DNA of 64,000 nt. Origin: Methylobacterium sp. J-067. Lineage in GTDB: Bacteria; Pseudomonadota; Alphaproteobacteria; Rhizobiales; Beijerinckiaceae. The translations under genes and the position numbers were made by a program. Positions 20,082 through 31,458 of this stretch are shown one piece after another (position 1 is the stretch's first letter; every line of letters starts with the position of its first letter). The stretch spans positions 154,335 to 218,334 of the forward strand of contig NZ_JAKSXZ010000108.1 in the NCBI RefSeq assembly GCF_022829465.1, given 5' to 3'. The notes below the pieces were generated by a model. The model ran no database searches and was not told where the DNA came from. It saw only the letters and a list, made by a program, of their open reading frames with translations.

Positions 20082-21179
20082 ATGTCTCACAACACGTTCG
20101 GCCACCTGTTCCGCGTCACCACCTTCGGCGAGAGCCACGGGGTCGCGCTCGGCTGCGTCGTGGATGGCTGCCCGCCCGGCTTGTCGCTGGAAGCGGAGGA
20201 GATCCAGGCCGAACTCGACCGGCGCAAGCCCGGCCAGTCGCGCTTCACCACGCAGCGGCGCGAGCCCGATCAGGTGAAGATCCTCTCCGGCGTCTTCTCC
20301 GACGATCGCACCGGTGGGCGCCAGCTCACCACGGGCACGCCCATCGCGCTGATGATCGAGAACACCGATCAGCGCTCGAAGGATTATTCGGAGATCCGCG
20401 ACAGCTACCGGCCGGGCCACGCGGACTACACCTACGATTCCAAGTACGGCATCCGCGACTATCGCGGCGGGGGACGCTCCTCCGCGCGGGAGACCGCCGC
20501 CCGCGTGGCGGCCGGCGCCGTGGCGCGGAAGGTCATCCCCGGCATCACGATCCGCGCGGCCCTCGTCCAGATGGGGCCGCACGCCATCGACCGCAGCCGC
20601 TGGGACTGGGACGAGGTGGCCCGCAACCCGTTCTTTTGCCCCGACGCGGAGACGGCGGCCCACTACGAGGAATACCTCGACGGCATCCGCAAGGACGGCT
20701 CGTCGGTGGGCGCGGTGATCGAGGTGGTGGCCGAGGGCGTGCCGCCGGGTCTCGGTGCGCCGGTCTACGGCAAGCTCGATTCCGACCTCGCAGCGGCGAT
20801 GATGTCGATCAACGCCGTGAAGGGCGTCGAGATCGGCGACGGCTTCGCGGCGGCGGCCCTGCGCGGCGAGGACAACGCCGACGAGATGCGCGCCGGCAAT
20901 GGCGGGCGCCCGCGCTTCCTCGCCAACCATGCGGGCGGCATCCTGGGGGGCATCTCCAACGGCGAGCCGGTGGTGGTCCGCTTCGCGGTGAAGCCGACCT
21001 CCTCGATCCTCACGCCCCGGCAATCGGTGAGCCGGGACGGCACCGAGGTCGACCTCATCACCAAGGGCCGCCACGACCCCTGCGTCGGCATCCGGGCCGT
21101 GCCCGTGGCCGAGGCGATGATGGCCTGCGTGCTGGCCGATCACTATCTCCGTCATCGCGGTCAGGTGGGGCAGCCCTGA
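20082..21179 (+). CDS. aroC: Chorismate synthase
   Basis: A 365-residue enzyme that converts EPSP to chorismate with reduced FMN, the last common step of aromatic amino acid synthesis. Family signatures are clear: [14 protein letters not shown] at the N-terminus, [15 protein letters not shown], the [11 protein letters not shown] loop and the C-terminal [14 protein letters not shown]...[21 protein letters not shown] 20082 gives the standard length. ribB follows after 51 bp in the same direction, so the two may be co-transcribed. Confidence 0.97.
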   Translation: MSHNTFGHLFRVTTFGESHGVALGCVVDGCPPGLSLEAEEIQAELDRRKPGQSRFTTQRREPDQVKILSGVFSDDRTGGRQLTTGTPIALMIENTDQRSKDYSEIRDSYRPGHADYTYDSKYGIRDYRGGGRSSARETAARVAAGAVARKVIPGITIRAALVQMGPHAIDRSRWDWDEVARNPFFCPDAETAAHYEEYLDGIRKDGSSVGAVIEVVAEGVPPGLGAPVYGKLDSDLAAAMMSINAVKGVEIGDGFAAAALRGEDNADEMRAGNGGRPRFLANHAGGILGGISNGEPVVVRFAVKPTSSILTPRQSVSRDGTEVDLITKGRHDPCVGIRAVPVAEAMMACVLADHYLRHRGQVGQP

Positions 21180-21230
21180 CCGAGATGCCGTCCCCGTGGG
21201 ACGGCCCGTCGCGACTTTAGGACGTCACCC

Positions 21231-22301
21231 GTGAGCCATTGCACTGTCACCGAAGTGATCGAAGCCTTCGCCCGAGGCGAGATCGTCGTCGTCACCGACG
21301 ATGACGACCGCGAGAACGAGGGCGACCTCGTCGTCGCCGCCTCGCTCTGCACGCCGGAGAAGATGGCCTTCATCATCCGCAACACCTGCGGCATCGTCTG
21401 CACCCCGCTGACGCTGGCCGAGGCGCGGCGCCTGCGCCTCGACCCGATGGTCGCCTCGAACGACGCGCCGCTCGGCACCGCCTTCACCGTCACGGTGGAT
21501 GTGAAGCACGGTCTCACCACGGGTATCTCGGCCGAGCAGCGCTGCAACACGGTGCGGGCGCTCGCCAACGGCAACATGGGCGCGGCCGATTTCGTGCGGC
21601 CGGGCCACGTCTTCCCGCTCATCGCCCGCGACGGCGGCGTGCTGATGCGCTCGGGCCATACCGAGGCGGCGGTGGACCTGTGCAAGCTCGCCGAACTGCC
21701 GCCGGTCGGCGTGATCTGCGAACTCGCCAACGACGACGGCACCGTGATGAAGGGGCCGCAGATCGACGCCTTCGCCAAGACGCACAAGCTCAAGCGGATC
21801 TCGGTCGCCGACCTCATCGCCTACCGGCAGGCCCGCGACCGGCTGGTGGAGCGCGTCGGCCATTTCCAGGTCCAGTCGGCGCACGGCACGATGACGGCGC
21901 ACGCCTATTCGACGCCGTTCGAGACGATCCAGCAATTCGCCTTCGTGATGGGCGATATCGGCGACGGGCGCGACGTGCTGGTGCGCCTGCACCGCTCGAA
22001 CGTCGCCGCCGATGTCATCGGCGGCGGCACGCAGATCGATGCGGTCCTACGCCGCTTCGCGGAGAAGGGACGGGGCATCCTCGTCTACCTGCGCGACGGG
22101 ACGGCGGGCGTGCCCCTCAAGAGCGTCAACGACGAGGGCGCAGAGGCCGTGCGCGCCCGGCAATGGCGCGAGGTCGGGCTCGGAGCGCAGATCCTGCGCG
22201 ACCTCGGCGTGGTCTCGATCCGCAACCTCGCGACCTCGTCGCGCTCCTATGTCGGCCTCTCGGGCTTCGGCATCGAGCACCTGGGCGACGAGCCGCTGTA
22301 A
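21231..22301 (+). CDS. ribB: 3,4-dihydroxy-2-butanone-4-phosphate synthase with vestigial GTP cyclohydrolase II domain
   Basis: A 356-residue RibBA-like protein starting at GTG 21231 with AGGAC upstream. The N-terminal half (1-205) is a complete DHBP synthase that makes the four-carbon riboflavin precursor from ribulose 5-phosphate, with VVTDDDDRENEGDLV (20-34) and the RSGHTEAAVDL metal-binding segment (140-150). The C-terminal half follows the cyclohydrolase II fold, but the three zinc cysteines are gone: the usual HSECLTGD is HRSNVAAD (254-261) and the RCDCG motif is missing, while RGILVYLRDG (281-290) remains. So GTP ring opening by this protein is unlikely and a separate RibA is expected elsewhere. 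No FMN riboswitch is seen in the 51-bp gap after aroC. Confidence 0.93.
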   Translation: MSHCTVTEVIEAFARGEIVVVTDDDDRENEGDLVVAASLCTPEKMAFIIRNTCGIVCTPLTLAEARRLRLDPMVASNDAPLGTAFTVTVDVKHGLTTGISAEQRCNTVRALANGNMGAADFVRPGHVFPLIARDGGVLMRSGHTEAAVDLCKLAELPPVGVICELANDDGTVMKGPQIDAFAKTHKLKRISVADLIAYRQARDRLVERVGHFQVQSAHGTMTAHAYSTPFETIQQFAFVMGDIGDGRDVLVRLHRSNVAADVIGGGTQIDAVLRRFAEKGRGILVYLRDGTAGVPLKSVNDEGAEAVRARQWREVGLGAQILRDLGVVSIRNLATSSRSYVGLSGFGIEHLGDEPL

Positions 22302-22320
22302 CGCGGCGCCCGGGCGCGGA

Positions 22321-23727
22321 TCAGTTGGTGATCCGCGCCTGCGCCCCGGCGGCCAAGAACATCTGCTGGACGGCGGTGTTGATCTCGCTCGGCGAGTCGG
22401 CCGCGTAGGCGTAGGTCGACGACGTCGCGCAGGACGCCAGGTTCGAGGCGATCGAGCTCGCCAGATAGGTCTTCACGAAGTCGAACACGCTGTTGAGCGT
22501 CGCGCTGCTGCTCTGGAGGTTCGAGGGCGGCACGATGTACTTCGTGTTTAGGGTCATCAACGTGTAGCCCTTCGACTTGATCGCGTTGCAGGCGCTCGGG
22601 TCGAAGGACTGGATGATGATCGGCACCGAAAAGCCGGTGAGGCTCTTGCAGTTGGGCGTCGTGCAAGGGGAATAGGGCGAGAAGTTCGAATCGTAGCCGT
22701 CCACCCAGCTGCTGCCGGACTTCACCTTCATGTCCGAATCCTGCACGCCGTCGGTGATCAGCATCACGAAGCCCTGGGCGGTGGCCGAGGTCAGGCCGTT
22801 GCCGTCGGTGTTCAGCGAGTTGCCGAGGGTCTGGAGGCTGTACGTCGTGTTGGTGCCGCCGTCCTTCGCGCTGTCGGTGATGTCGAGAGCCTGAACCGTC
22901 GTGACCGCATTCGAGATCTTGTTGGACAGGGGGAACACGTTGTTGAACTGCGTGCTCATCGTCCAGACGGAGACCTGGAAGCGGGTCGCGTTGCCGGAGG
23001 AAATGATCTGCTGCAACGCCGAGACGACGGCGTTCTTGGCCACGTCGATGCGCAACGTCGCGCCCTTGTTGCGGGCGAGATCGGTCGTGCCGGTGTGGTG
23101 GCAGGCGACGGCGCAGCCCCCGGTGGCGTTGTAGACGATCTGCTGGTCCGCCGTGGTCGCGCCGATGCCCATCGAGGACGAGGTGTCGATCACGATGTGG
23201 ATGTTCGTGAAGGCGGGGATCGTCAGGGTCGAACCCGCCGCGCCGGTGAAGCTTGCCGTGCGCGTGCCGAGCACCTTCATGAAGATCGTCGGCATCGAGA
23301 ACGAGTAGGACGCGCTCGCGCTCACCACCCGGCCGGAGACGCTCATATTGATGGTCGGGGTCGGCACGGCCGCCGGCAGGGAGCCGGTATTGGCCTTGAA
23401 CTGCGCCAGCCCCTGCGCCTTCCCCACGGCGATCGCGTTCGTGGTCGGGTCACCCGTGCCGGTATAGGTCACGATGTAGGTCTGGGCGCTGGTGATGGCG
23501 GCGATCACCGCCGCGTCGGCAGCATGGTCGAGCTTCGACTTGGCCGCCAGTTCCATGCCGTAATCGACCGACAGGCCGATGAAGCCGATCATCGGGATCG
23601 CCGAGAAGGCGGTGATCGTGGTGAGGCTGCCCGAGCGGGCTGCCCAGGCACGGCGCAGCATCGCGAGAAGGTGGCCGAGCAGGCCGGATCGCAGCGTCGA
23701 TGCGCGCATGGTCAGTAGCCGGAGCAT
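22321..23727 (-). CDS. TadG-like protein: Tad pilus minor component with von Willebrand factor A domain
   Basis: A protein of up to 468 residues. The N-terminal RAWAARSGSLTTITAFSAIPMIGFIGLSVDYG with a membrane helix is the TadG/TadE-type anchor, followed by AAKSKLDHAADAAVIAA. The C-terminal two thirds form a VWA domain with the MIDAS-like IVIDTSSSM (about 181-189). Such proteins anchor or assemble Flp/Tad adhesion pili. Two starts are possible. ATG 23727 overlaps the upstream tadE-like gene, while ATG 23709 lies two bases after that gene's stop; neither has a good ribosome-binding site, so translation is probably coupled. The last of three co-directional minor-pilin genes; no tadABC or prepilin genes are in view. 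Confidence 0.85.
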   Translation of the reverse strand: MLRLLTMRASTLRSGLLGHLLAMLRRAWAARSGSLTTITAFSAIPMIGFIGLSVDYGMELAAKSKLDHAADAAVIAAITSAQTYIVTYTGTGDPTTNAIAVGKAQGLAQFKANTGSLPAAVPTPTINMSVSGRVVSASASYSFSMPTIFMKVLGTRTASFTGAAGSTLTIPAFTNIHIVIDTSSSMGIGATTADQQIVYNATGGCAVACHHTGTTDLARNKGATLRIDVAKNAVVSALQQIISSGNATRFQVSVWTMSTQFNNVFPLSNKISNAVTTVQALDITDSAKDGGTNTTYSLQTLGNSLNTDGNGLTSATAQGFVMLITDGVQDSDMKVKSGSSWVDGYDSNFSPYSPCTTPNCKSLTGFSVPIIIQSFDPSACNAIKSKGYTLMTLNTKYIVPPSNLQSSSATLNSVFDFVKTYLASSIASNLASCATSSTYAYAADSPSEINTAVQQMFLAAGAQARITN

Positions 23728-24413
23728 GCTTGGCCAAATCCATCATCGCCGCTGCCGGCCGTGTACTTCAGCGAGCTGACGTAGCGGGGGTTGATGTACG
23801 ACGAGCGCTTCAGGGTGACGGCGTTGAGCAGTCCCGTGAACACGGCCGGCGACCAGGTGTAGGTGACGTCCGCCACCACGACGAAGAGCGGGGAGCCGTT
23901 GCCGCCCTGCGGGCTCGCGACCGGGGTGAACAGGCTCGCGGGCAGGGTCGACGCACTGGGGGCGTTGGTGTCGCTGGCGGAGGATTGCAGGCTGCCGCAG
24001 GTCCTCTGCTTGCCCCCACCGGTCCAGTTGATGGCGGCCTTGTAGGTGCAACTGCTCGTGCAGCCTGAGACGGTCGGCGCAAAGCTGATCCCCGCCAGCG
24101 AGATGGTGATGTCGTTCGCCCAGGCGATGCCCTTGCGCGTCGAGTCGCTCAGCACCTTCGGGAAGGTCAGCATCGTGGAATCGACCGCGTAATGCAGGTC
24201 CGTCGATGAGATGGTGGTGTCGGCATCGGCCGCGAGGATCTCGGCGATAGAGTTGGCGGTGTCGGTCAGCTGGCGCGATTGCCGCACGAAGCTCGAATAT
24301 TCGAAGATCCCCGCCGAGACGCCGAGCAGGATCGGGAAGATGAGCGTGAACTCGACGGCGGCGATCCCCGCGCGATCACGTCCGAACCTGGTGAGGCAGG
24401 CGGCGGGCGACAT
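23712..24413 (-). CDS. TadE-family pilus assembly protein
   Basis: A 233-residue protein with the TadE hallmark at its start: a short basic segment (CLTRFGRDRAG) followed by IAAVEFTLIFPILLGVSAGIFEYS, with the conserved E in AAVEF. The extracytoplasmic remainder has several cysteines (CTSSCTYK, TCGS, QACSGY) likely to form disulfides. TadE-like pseudopilins are processed by the prepilin peptidase and are needed for Flp pilus function. It lies two bases after the next upstream tadE-like gene and is coupled to the VWA protein gene downstream. Confidence 0.85.
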   Translation of the reverse strand: MSPAACLTRFGRDRAGIAAVEFTLIFPILLGVSAGIFEYSSFVRQSRQLTDTANSIAEILAADADTTISSTDLHYAVDSTMLTFPKVLSDSTRKGIAWANDITISLAGISFAPTVSGCTSSCTYKAAINWTGGGKQRTCGSLQSSASDTNAPSASTLPASLFTPVASPQGGNGSPLFVVVADVTYTWSPAVFTGLLNAVTLKRSSYINPRYVSSLKYTAGSGDDGFGQACSGY

Positions 24414-24415
24414 CG

Positions 24416-25009
24416 TCAGCAGCCCGCATAGGCGGCACCGCCGCTATAGGGCTCGGCCCTGAACGTCGCCGTCGACATCAGGACGTTGACCTTCTTGCCC
24501 TTGTAGGTGACGGACGACGACCCGGCGAACAGCATCGTGAAGTAGCTGGCGGGGTACAGGATCTGCACCACCACGTATTGTCCGCCCGAGCCGGGGCAGA
24601 ACACGTTCTGCGTCACGTCGAGGGGCGGGACGACGAGGGCGCTCTTCGCCGTGTTGACGTAGGAATAGTACCCAGTCTGGGTCGATGTGGCCGGCACCAC
24701 GCTGATGTTCATGAAGACGTCGGCGCAGGCGAAGTTGGCGGGCAGCTTCGGGCAGACGACCGTGGTGCGGAACTGGCTGGCGGTCATGCCGGCGGTGGAG
24801 ACCGCGCCCGTCATCACCGCCCGGGCGCTGCCGCGGGCGGCGGAATCGAGCGCCGACATCATGAAGAACGTGTAGCCGACCTCGAACACCCCGAGCAGCG
24901 TCAGCATGAACGGCACGATCAGCAGGCCGAACTCGACAGCCGTCGTCCCCGTCCGGTCGCCACGCAGCTTCCGGATCGCCGCCGTGCAACTGTGTGAGGA
25001 TGCTGCCAT
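24416..25009 (-). CDS. TadE-family pilus assembly protein, first gene of the trio
   Basis: A 197-residue protein from ATG 25009 (a GTG at 25024 would add five residues; neither has an ideal ribosome-binding site). It has the TadE anchor KLRGDRTGTTAVEFGLLIVPFMLTLLGVFEVGYT, again with the invariant glutamate of TAVEF. An extracytoplasmic domain follows with cysteines at VVCPKLPANFACADVF, near NVFCPGSG and at the C-terminus (AYAGC). It lies directly upstream of a second tadE-like gene and the VWA gene and is probably the first gene of this operon; the promoter should lie in the 146-bp gap towards the HDAC-like gene. Confidence 0.83.
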   Translation of the reverse strand: MAASSHSCTAAIRKLRGDRTGTTAVEFGLLIVPFMLTLLGVFEVGYTFFMMSALDSAARGSARAVMTGAVSTAGMTASQFRTTVVCPKLPANFACADVFMNISVVPATSTQTGYYSYVNTAKSALVVPPLDVTQNVFCPGSGGQYVVVQILYPASYFTMLFAGSSSVTYKGKKVNVLMSTATFRAEPYSGGAAYAGC

Positions 25010-25155
25010 GGGGCCGCGAAGCACTCCGGTGTCGAGGCCGCGACCCTATTCGCAAAAGGTCTAATGATTCATTCAACCGATGCGCGAGATTCCGCCACGG
25101 TTCGTGCAACACACAAGTGCTGCGCAAGCATCGTTTCGTGTCATTGTTTCCGGGG

Positions 25156-26085
<930 letters not shown>

Positions 26086-26250
26086 GGGGGCTGTCTCCCG
26101 AAATCTACTCTGTCACGCCGCCGCAACAGCAGCCGGCAATGTGCCACGCCGCGAGCGTGCGGACTACGGGTCCTCAGCGGCCCAGGTTAAGGATCGGAGG
26201 TTTTCCGACATCTGTCTGATTCGCATACTGGTTGATTGGGGCACGATCTC

Positions 26251-26829
26251 ATGCGGGCGCTGGCGATCCTCGCGGCGACGGCGCTGCTCGCCGGATGCAG
26301 TTTCAAGGCGGTGCCCGACCCCGCCGTCTCGGCCCGCGACGCGTCCTTCATGGCGCTGGTCCCGGAGGCCGAGTTCGATCCGCACTTCGCCCGCTACGAG
26401 GTGAACGACCCGACCCGCGAGCCTCCGGGCACCATCGTGGTGGAGACGAAGGAGCGCCAGCTTTACCTCGTGCAGCCGGGCGGCAAGGCCCTGCGCTACG
26501 GCGTCAGCGTCGGCGACGAGGCCTATGGCTGGAACGGCAAGGCGGTGATCGACCGCAAGGCCGAATGGCCCGCCTGGAACCCTCCGGCCGAGATGATCAA
26601 GCGTTGGCCGCATGTCCATGCCATGCAGGGCGGGCCGGCCAACCCGCTCGGCGCCCGTGCCCTCTACCTGTCGGACAAGGGCCACGACACCCTCTACCGG
26701 ATCCACGGCACCAACGAGCCGGAGAAGATCGGGCAGGCGGTCTCGTCGGGCTGCATCCGCATGCGCAACATCGACGTGATCGACCTCTACAATCGCGTGC
26801 CTGTCGGGGCCTCGGTCATCGTCCGCTAA
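26251..26829 (+). CDS. L,D-transpeptidase lipoprotein
   Basis: A 192-residue YkuD-family protein. ATG 26251 is chosen because it starts a lipoprotein signal sequence (MRALAILAATALLAGCSFK) with lipobox LLAGC; a TTG five codons upstream is an alternative. The catalytic domain ends with IHGTNEPEKIGQAVSSGCIRM, nearly the same as in the 19.2-kb paralogue. It would crosslink peptidoglycan from a membrane-anchored position. It is divergent from the HDAC-like gene and stands alone. Confidence 0.92.
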   Translation: MRALAILAATALLAGCSFKAVPDPAVSARDASFMALVPEAEFDPHFARYEVNDPTREPPGTIVVETKERQLYLVQPGGKALRYGVSVGDEAYGWNGKAVIDRKAEWPAWNPPAEMIKRWPHVHAMQGGPANPLGARALYLSDKGHDTLYRIHGTNEPEKIGQAVSSGCIRMRNIDVIDLYNRVPVGASVIVR

Positions 26830-26991
26830 CGAAGCCCGGCAACGTTCGAATAAGGCTCTCTCGTTGTCAGGTGTTTACCTGAAGACCCGTTCAGATTTGG
26901 CTGTTAACCTCTGGAAGATCAGCCGCCTCGTACTGTCGGATACACGGAACGACAGGGACGACCTCACAGAAGGTCGCGAAGGAAGGCTCAG

Positions 26992-27432
26992 ATGATCCAG
27001 ATCTCCGTTGAACAGTTCTGCAACCATGCCGTGTCGGCCGGCGAGATCTCGGCGGACGACCTGCGGGTTCTCAAGCGCGAGGTGATCCCGGACGGCATCA
27101 CCCGCCGCGAAGAGGTCGACCTGCTGGTCGCCCTGGAGCGCGCCGTGCCGTCCTCCGAGGATTTCGCCGACTTCCTCGTGGCGACGGTGGTCGATTACGT
27201 GGTGTGGGGCGAGCGCTCGACCGGCTACGTCGACCGCGAGACCGCCACATGGCTCGCCGCCACCTTCACCGGCCGCACGGGCCCGAGCCCCGTCGCCGCG
27301 CGGATCGCGCAGGAGATCGTGCGTGAGGCTCAAGGGTCGGCCGAGTCGCTCACCGCCTTCGCCCTCGAAGCGAACCGCTGGATCCGCGAGCCGGCCGCCC
27401 GCTCCCGCCGGCACTTCGCCCTCGCGGCGTGA
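26992..27432 (+). CDS. Conserved protein of unknown function
   Basis: A 146-residue acidic, helical, soluble protein from ATG 26992, preceded by a GGAAGG site. No signal peptide, membrane segment or motif that I recognise. Repeated helix patterns such as DLLVALERAVPSSEDFADFLVATVVDYV have the look of a TerB/tellurite-resistance-like helical fold, but this is only an impression. It lies 99 bp before pccA in the same direction, and coding bias is like the neighbours. Function is unknown. Confidence 0.75.
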   Translation: MIQISVEQFCNHAVSAGEISADDLRVLKREVIPDGITRREEVDLLVALERAVPSSEDFADFLVATVVDYVVWGERSTGYVDRETATWLAATFTGRTGPSPVAARIAQEIVREAQGSAESLTAFALEANRWIREPAARSRRHFALAA

Positions 27433-27531
27433 ACCGCCTATCGGTACAGCTTCCGTCCGCGTCACATCTGCTCTATCGGAACGAATAAGCCGGTCTGCAA
27501 TCCGGCGATCCGATGCAGGGCGGCCCGAAGG

Positions 27532-29535
<2,004 letters not shown>

Positions 29536-29548
29536 GTCCCGCGCGACC

Positions 29549-29779
29549 GTGACGGCGATCCACAACGAGCAGACGAAGCTCCTGGCGACGGCGTTGAACA
29601 ACGTCGCCGTCGCCTACGTCGTCATCGGTTTCGTGACGCCGATGACGGCCCTCAGCTTCGGAGTCGCGAGTGCCCCCGTGGCGCGGTTCGAGACCCTGTC
29701 GTTCTCTCTGGTTTGGCTTTTGACCGGAGTGACCCTACATTTGGGTGCGCGGCGGGCCCTGCGGAGCCTCAGGCCATGA
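29549..29779 (+). CDS. Small two-helix membrane protein downstream of pccA
   Basis: A 76-residue protein from GTG 29549, 13 bp after the pccA stop. Two hydrophobic helices are clear (about 18-40, VAVAYVVIGFVTPMTALSFG, and 48-64, LSFSLVWLLTGVTLHLG), joined by a short polar turn, with a basic tail (ARRALRSLRP) that would lie inside. No family recognised. Its stop overlaps the start of the next tiny gene (ATGA), which argues that both are translated. The weak ribosome-binding site and small size keep this tentative. Confidence 0.6.
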   Translation: MTAIHNEQTKLLATALNNVAVAYVVIGFVTPMTALSFGVASAPVARFETLSFSLVWLLTGVTLHLGARRALRSLRP

Positions 29780-29901
29780 ACTTCGACTGGTACTTCGTCA
29801 CGTTCGGCATTCCGGCGATCACGCTGGCCATCGCTTACGCGGCGGTTCTCGCGAACGAGCGCGCGACCCGTCGGCTCGACCATCGCCAGCCCGGCGAGTG
29901 A
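29776..29901 (+). CDS. Micro-protein, 41 residues, single membrane helix
   Basis: ATG 29776 overlaps the stop of the upstream gene (ATGA). The product is one hydrophobic helix (about 2-24, NFDWYFVTFGIPAITLAIAY) followed by a basic, polar tail (NERATRRLDHRQPGE), as in small regulatory membrane proteins. Together with the 76-residue protein it could form a small membrane complex. No homologue recognised. Confidence 0.55.
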   Translation: MNFDWYFVTFGIPAITLAIAYAAVLANERATRRLDHRQPGE

Positions 29902-29923
29902 TCGCGCCGACGCCCCACGAAAC

Positions 29924-30355
29924 TTGCCGCTCTACTTCGCCTACGGCGCCAACATGGACGCCGCCGCCATGGCCCTGCGCTGCCCCGTTTCGCGGCTGAT
30001 CGGCCGGGGGCGTCTGGCGGGCCACCGCTTCATCGTCATGCGCGAGGGCTATGCCTCGGTCGTGCGGGACCCCGCGCGGGTCGTCCACGGCGTGCTGTGG
30101 GAACTGGCCCTCGACGACATCCCAGCCCTCGACCGCTACGAGGGCGTGGCGAGCGGCCTCTACGCCAAGGCGAGCTTGCCCATCCGCACCGAGGCGGGCG
30201 TGCGTCGGGCGCTGATCTATCTCGGCCGCTCGACGGCGCCGGGGCGGCCGAGGCCGGGCTATCTCGAAGCGGTGCTGGCGGCGGCCTCGGCGGCGCAATT
30301 GCCGTCGCCCTATCTCCGCGAGGTCGGCGGCTGGCTGCGCGGGCCGCCTTCGTGA
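29924..30355 (+). CDS. Gamma-glutamylcyclotransferase-like (AIG2/GGCT fold) protein
   Basis: A 143-residue protein beginning with [10 protein letters not shown], equivalent to the YGSN substrate-binding loop of the GGCT/AIG2 fold. [12 protein letters not shown] supplies the catalytic glutamate position. Start is TTG 29924; no other start puts the beta strand LYFAYG at the N-terminus. Members act as cyclotransferases on gamma-glutamyl compounds or have unknown substrates. It sits in a run of co-directional small genes between pccA and the DUF599 gene, 13 bp before the acylphosphatase gene. Confidence 0.85.
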   Translation: MPLYFAYGANMDAAAMALRCPVSRLIGRGRLAGHRFIVMREGYASVVRDPARVVHGVLWELALDDIPALDRYEGVASGLYAKASLPIRTEAGVRRALIYLGRSTAPGRPRPGYLEAVLAAASAAQLPSPYLREVGGWLRGPPS

Positions 30356-30368
30356 AGGACAAGATGGC

Positions 30369-30653
30369 ATGAGCGACCTGCGCACCGTCTCCATCATCGT
30401 CCGGGGCCGCGTTCAGGGTGTCTCCTACCGCGCCTGGACCAAGGAGAAAGCGGACGGGCTCGGCCTGTCGGGCTGGGTGCGCAACCGGCCGGACGGGAGT
30501 GTCGAGGCCCTGTTCAGCGGACCTGCGGAGACGGTAGAGCGGATGCTCGGCCTGTGCCGCAAGGGGCCGCTCCTCGCCCGCGTCGATGACGTGGCCGTCA
30601 GCGAGGGCGCCGCGCCGCCCATCACGCCCGGTTTCGCCGTCGAACGGGGCTGA
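30369..30653 (+). CDS. acyP: Acylphosphatase
   Basis: A 94-residue enzyme hydrolysing acyl phosphates. Both catalytic residues are present: R21 in [11 protein letters not shown] and N39 in [14 protein letters not shown], with the usual alpha/beta sandwich length. ATG 30369 follows the GGCT-like gene by 13 bp, so the two are likely co-transcribed. The C-terminus ends slightly differently from the common GF-I-R pattern (GFAVERG), which is unlikely to matter. Confidence 0.93.
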   Translation: MSDLRTVSIIVRGRVQGVSYRAWTKEKADGLGLSGWVRNRPDGSVEALFSGPAETVERMLGLCRKGPLLARVDDVAVSEGAAPPITPGFAVERG

Positions 30654-30708
30654 TCCTGGGTTGACGCGGGTTCTGCCCCGGCGATCCGGCTGGTAGAGCC
30701 GCTCGATC

Positions 30709-31458
30709 ATGACCGACCTGTCCGCCGCCGCCCCCGGCTTCTCGCCTCTCGATCTCGGAGCCCTGCTCTATTTCCTCGCGGCCTGGACGGCCTACGGCGT
30801 CAGCGTCAGCCGCCTGCGGGGCCAGCGCATCTCCCTCAGCCGCATCATGGACCGCCACCGGGAGAACTGGGCGCGGCAGGTGATCGTGCGAGACAACCGG
30901 GTCGTGGACACGCAGATCAACGCCTCCTTGCAGAACGGCACGGCCTTCTTCGCCTCGACTTCGCTGATCGCGCTCGGCTCGGTGCTGACCCTGTCGCGCT
31001 CCGGGGACGACGTGATCAACCTGTTCGCGACACTGCCCTTCGGCACGGTGGCCAACCGCCTGACCTGGGAGGTGAAGGTGGCGGGGCTGGCCTGCGTCTT
31101 CACCTACGCGTTCTTCAAGTTCGCCTGGGCCTACCGGCTGTTCAATTACAGCGCGATCCTCCTCGGCGCCGTCCCGCCCAAGGGAGCGGACGTGCCCGAA
31201 CCCGAGATGCTGCGCACGGTGAGCCGCATCGCCTCCATGAACGTCAGCGCGGGGAGCCACTTCGCGCGGGGCCAGCGGGCGTTCTTCTTCGCGCTCGCCT
31301 ATCTCGGGTGGTTCGTGAGCCCGGTCATGCTGTTCGGCTCCACGACCTTCGTCGTGTGCGTGATGTGGCACCGGCAATTCCTCTCGCGCATCCGGCGCGA
31401 GTTGCTCGCCCTGGGCGAATGCGAGCATGAGGGTCCTTTGGACGGGAGCAAGCGATGA
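30709..31458 (+). CDS. DUF599 membrane protein
   Basis: A 249-residue inner-membrane protein with the DUF599 layout: an N-terminal helix (LGALLYFLAAWTAYGV), the conserved block RHRENWARQVIVRDNRVVDTQI on the cytoplasmic side, then NGTAFFASTSLIALGS and three further helices. Function of the family is unknown. The stop overlaps the start of the DUF3253 gene (ATGA), so the two are translationally coupled. Confidence 0.88.
   Translation: MTDLSAAAPGFSPLDLGALLYFLAAWTAYGVSVSRLRGQRISLSRIMDRHRENWARQVIVRDNRVVDTQINASLQNGTAFFASTSLIALGSVLTLSRSGDDVINLFATLPFGTVANRLTWEVKVAGLACVFTYAFFKFAWAYRLFNYSAILLGAVPPKGADVPEPEMLRTVSRIASMNVSAGSHFARGQRAFFFALAYLGWFVSPVMLFGSTTFVVCVMWHRQFLSRIRRELLALGECEHEGPLDGSKR

Noticed and set aside
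21180..21230. FMN riboswitch before ribB
   Set aside because: Only 51 bp separate aroC and ribB, too short for the riboswitch, and no conserved RFN elements are visible.
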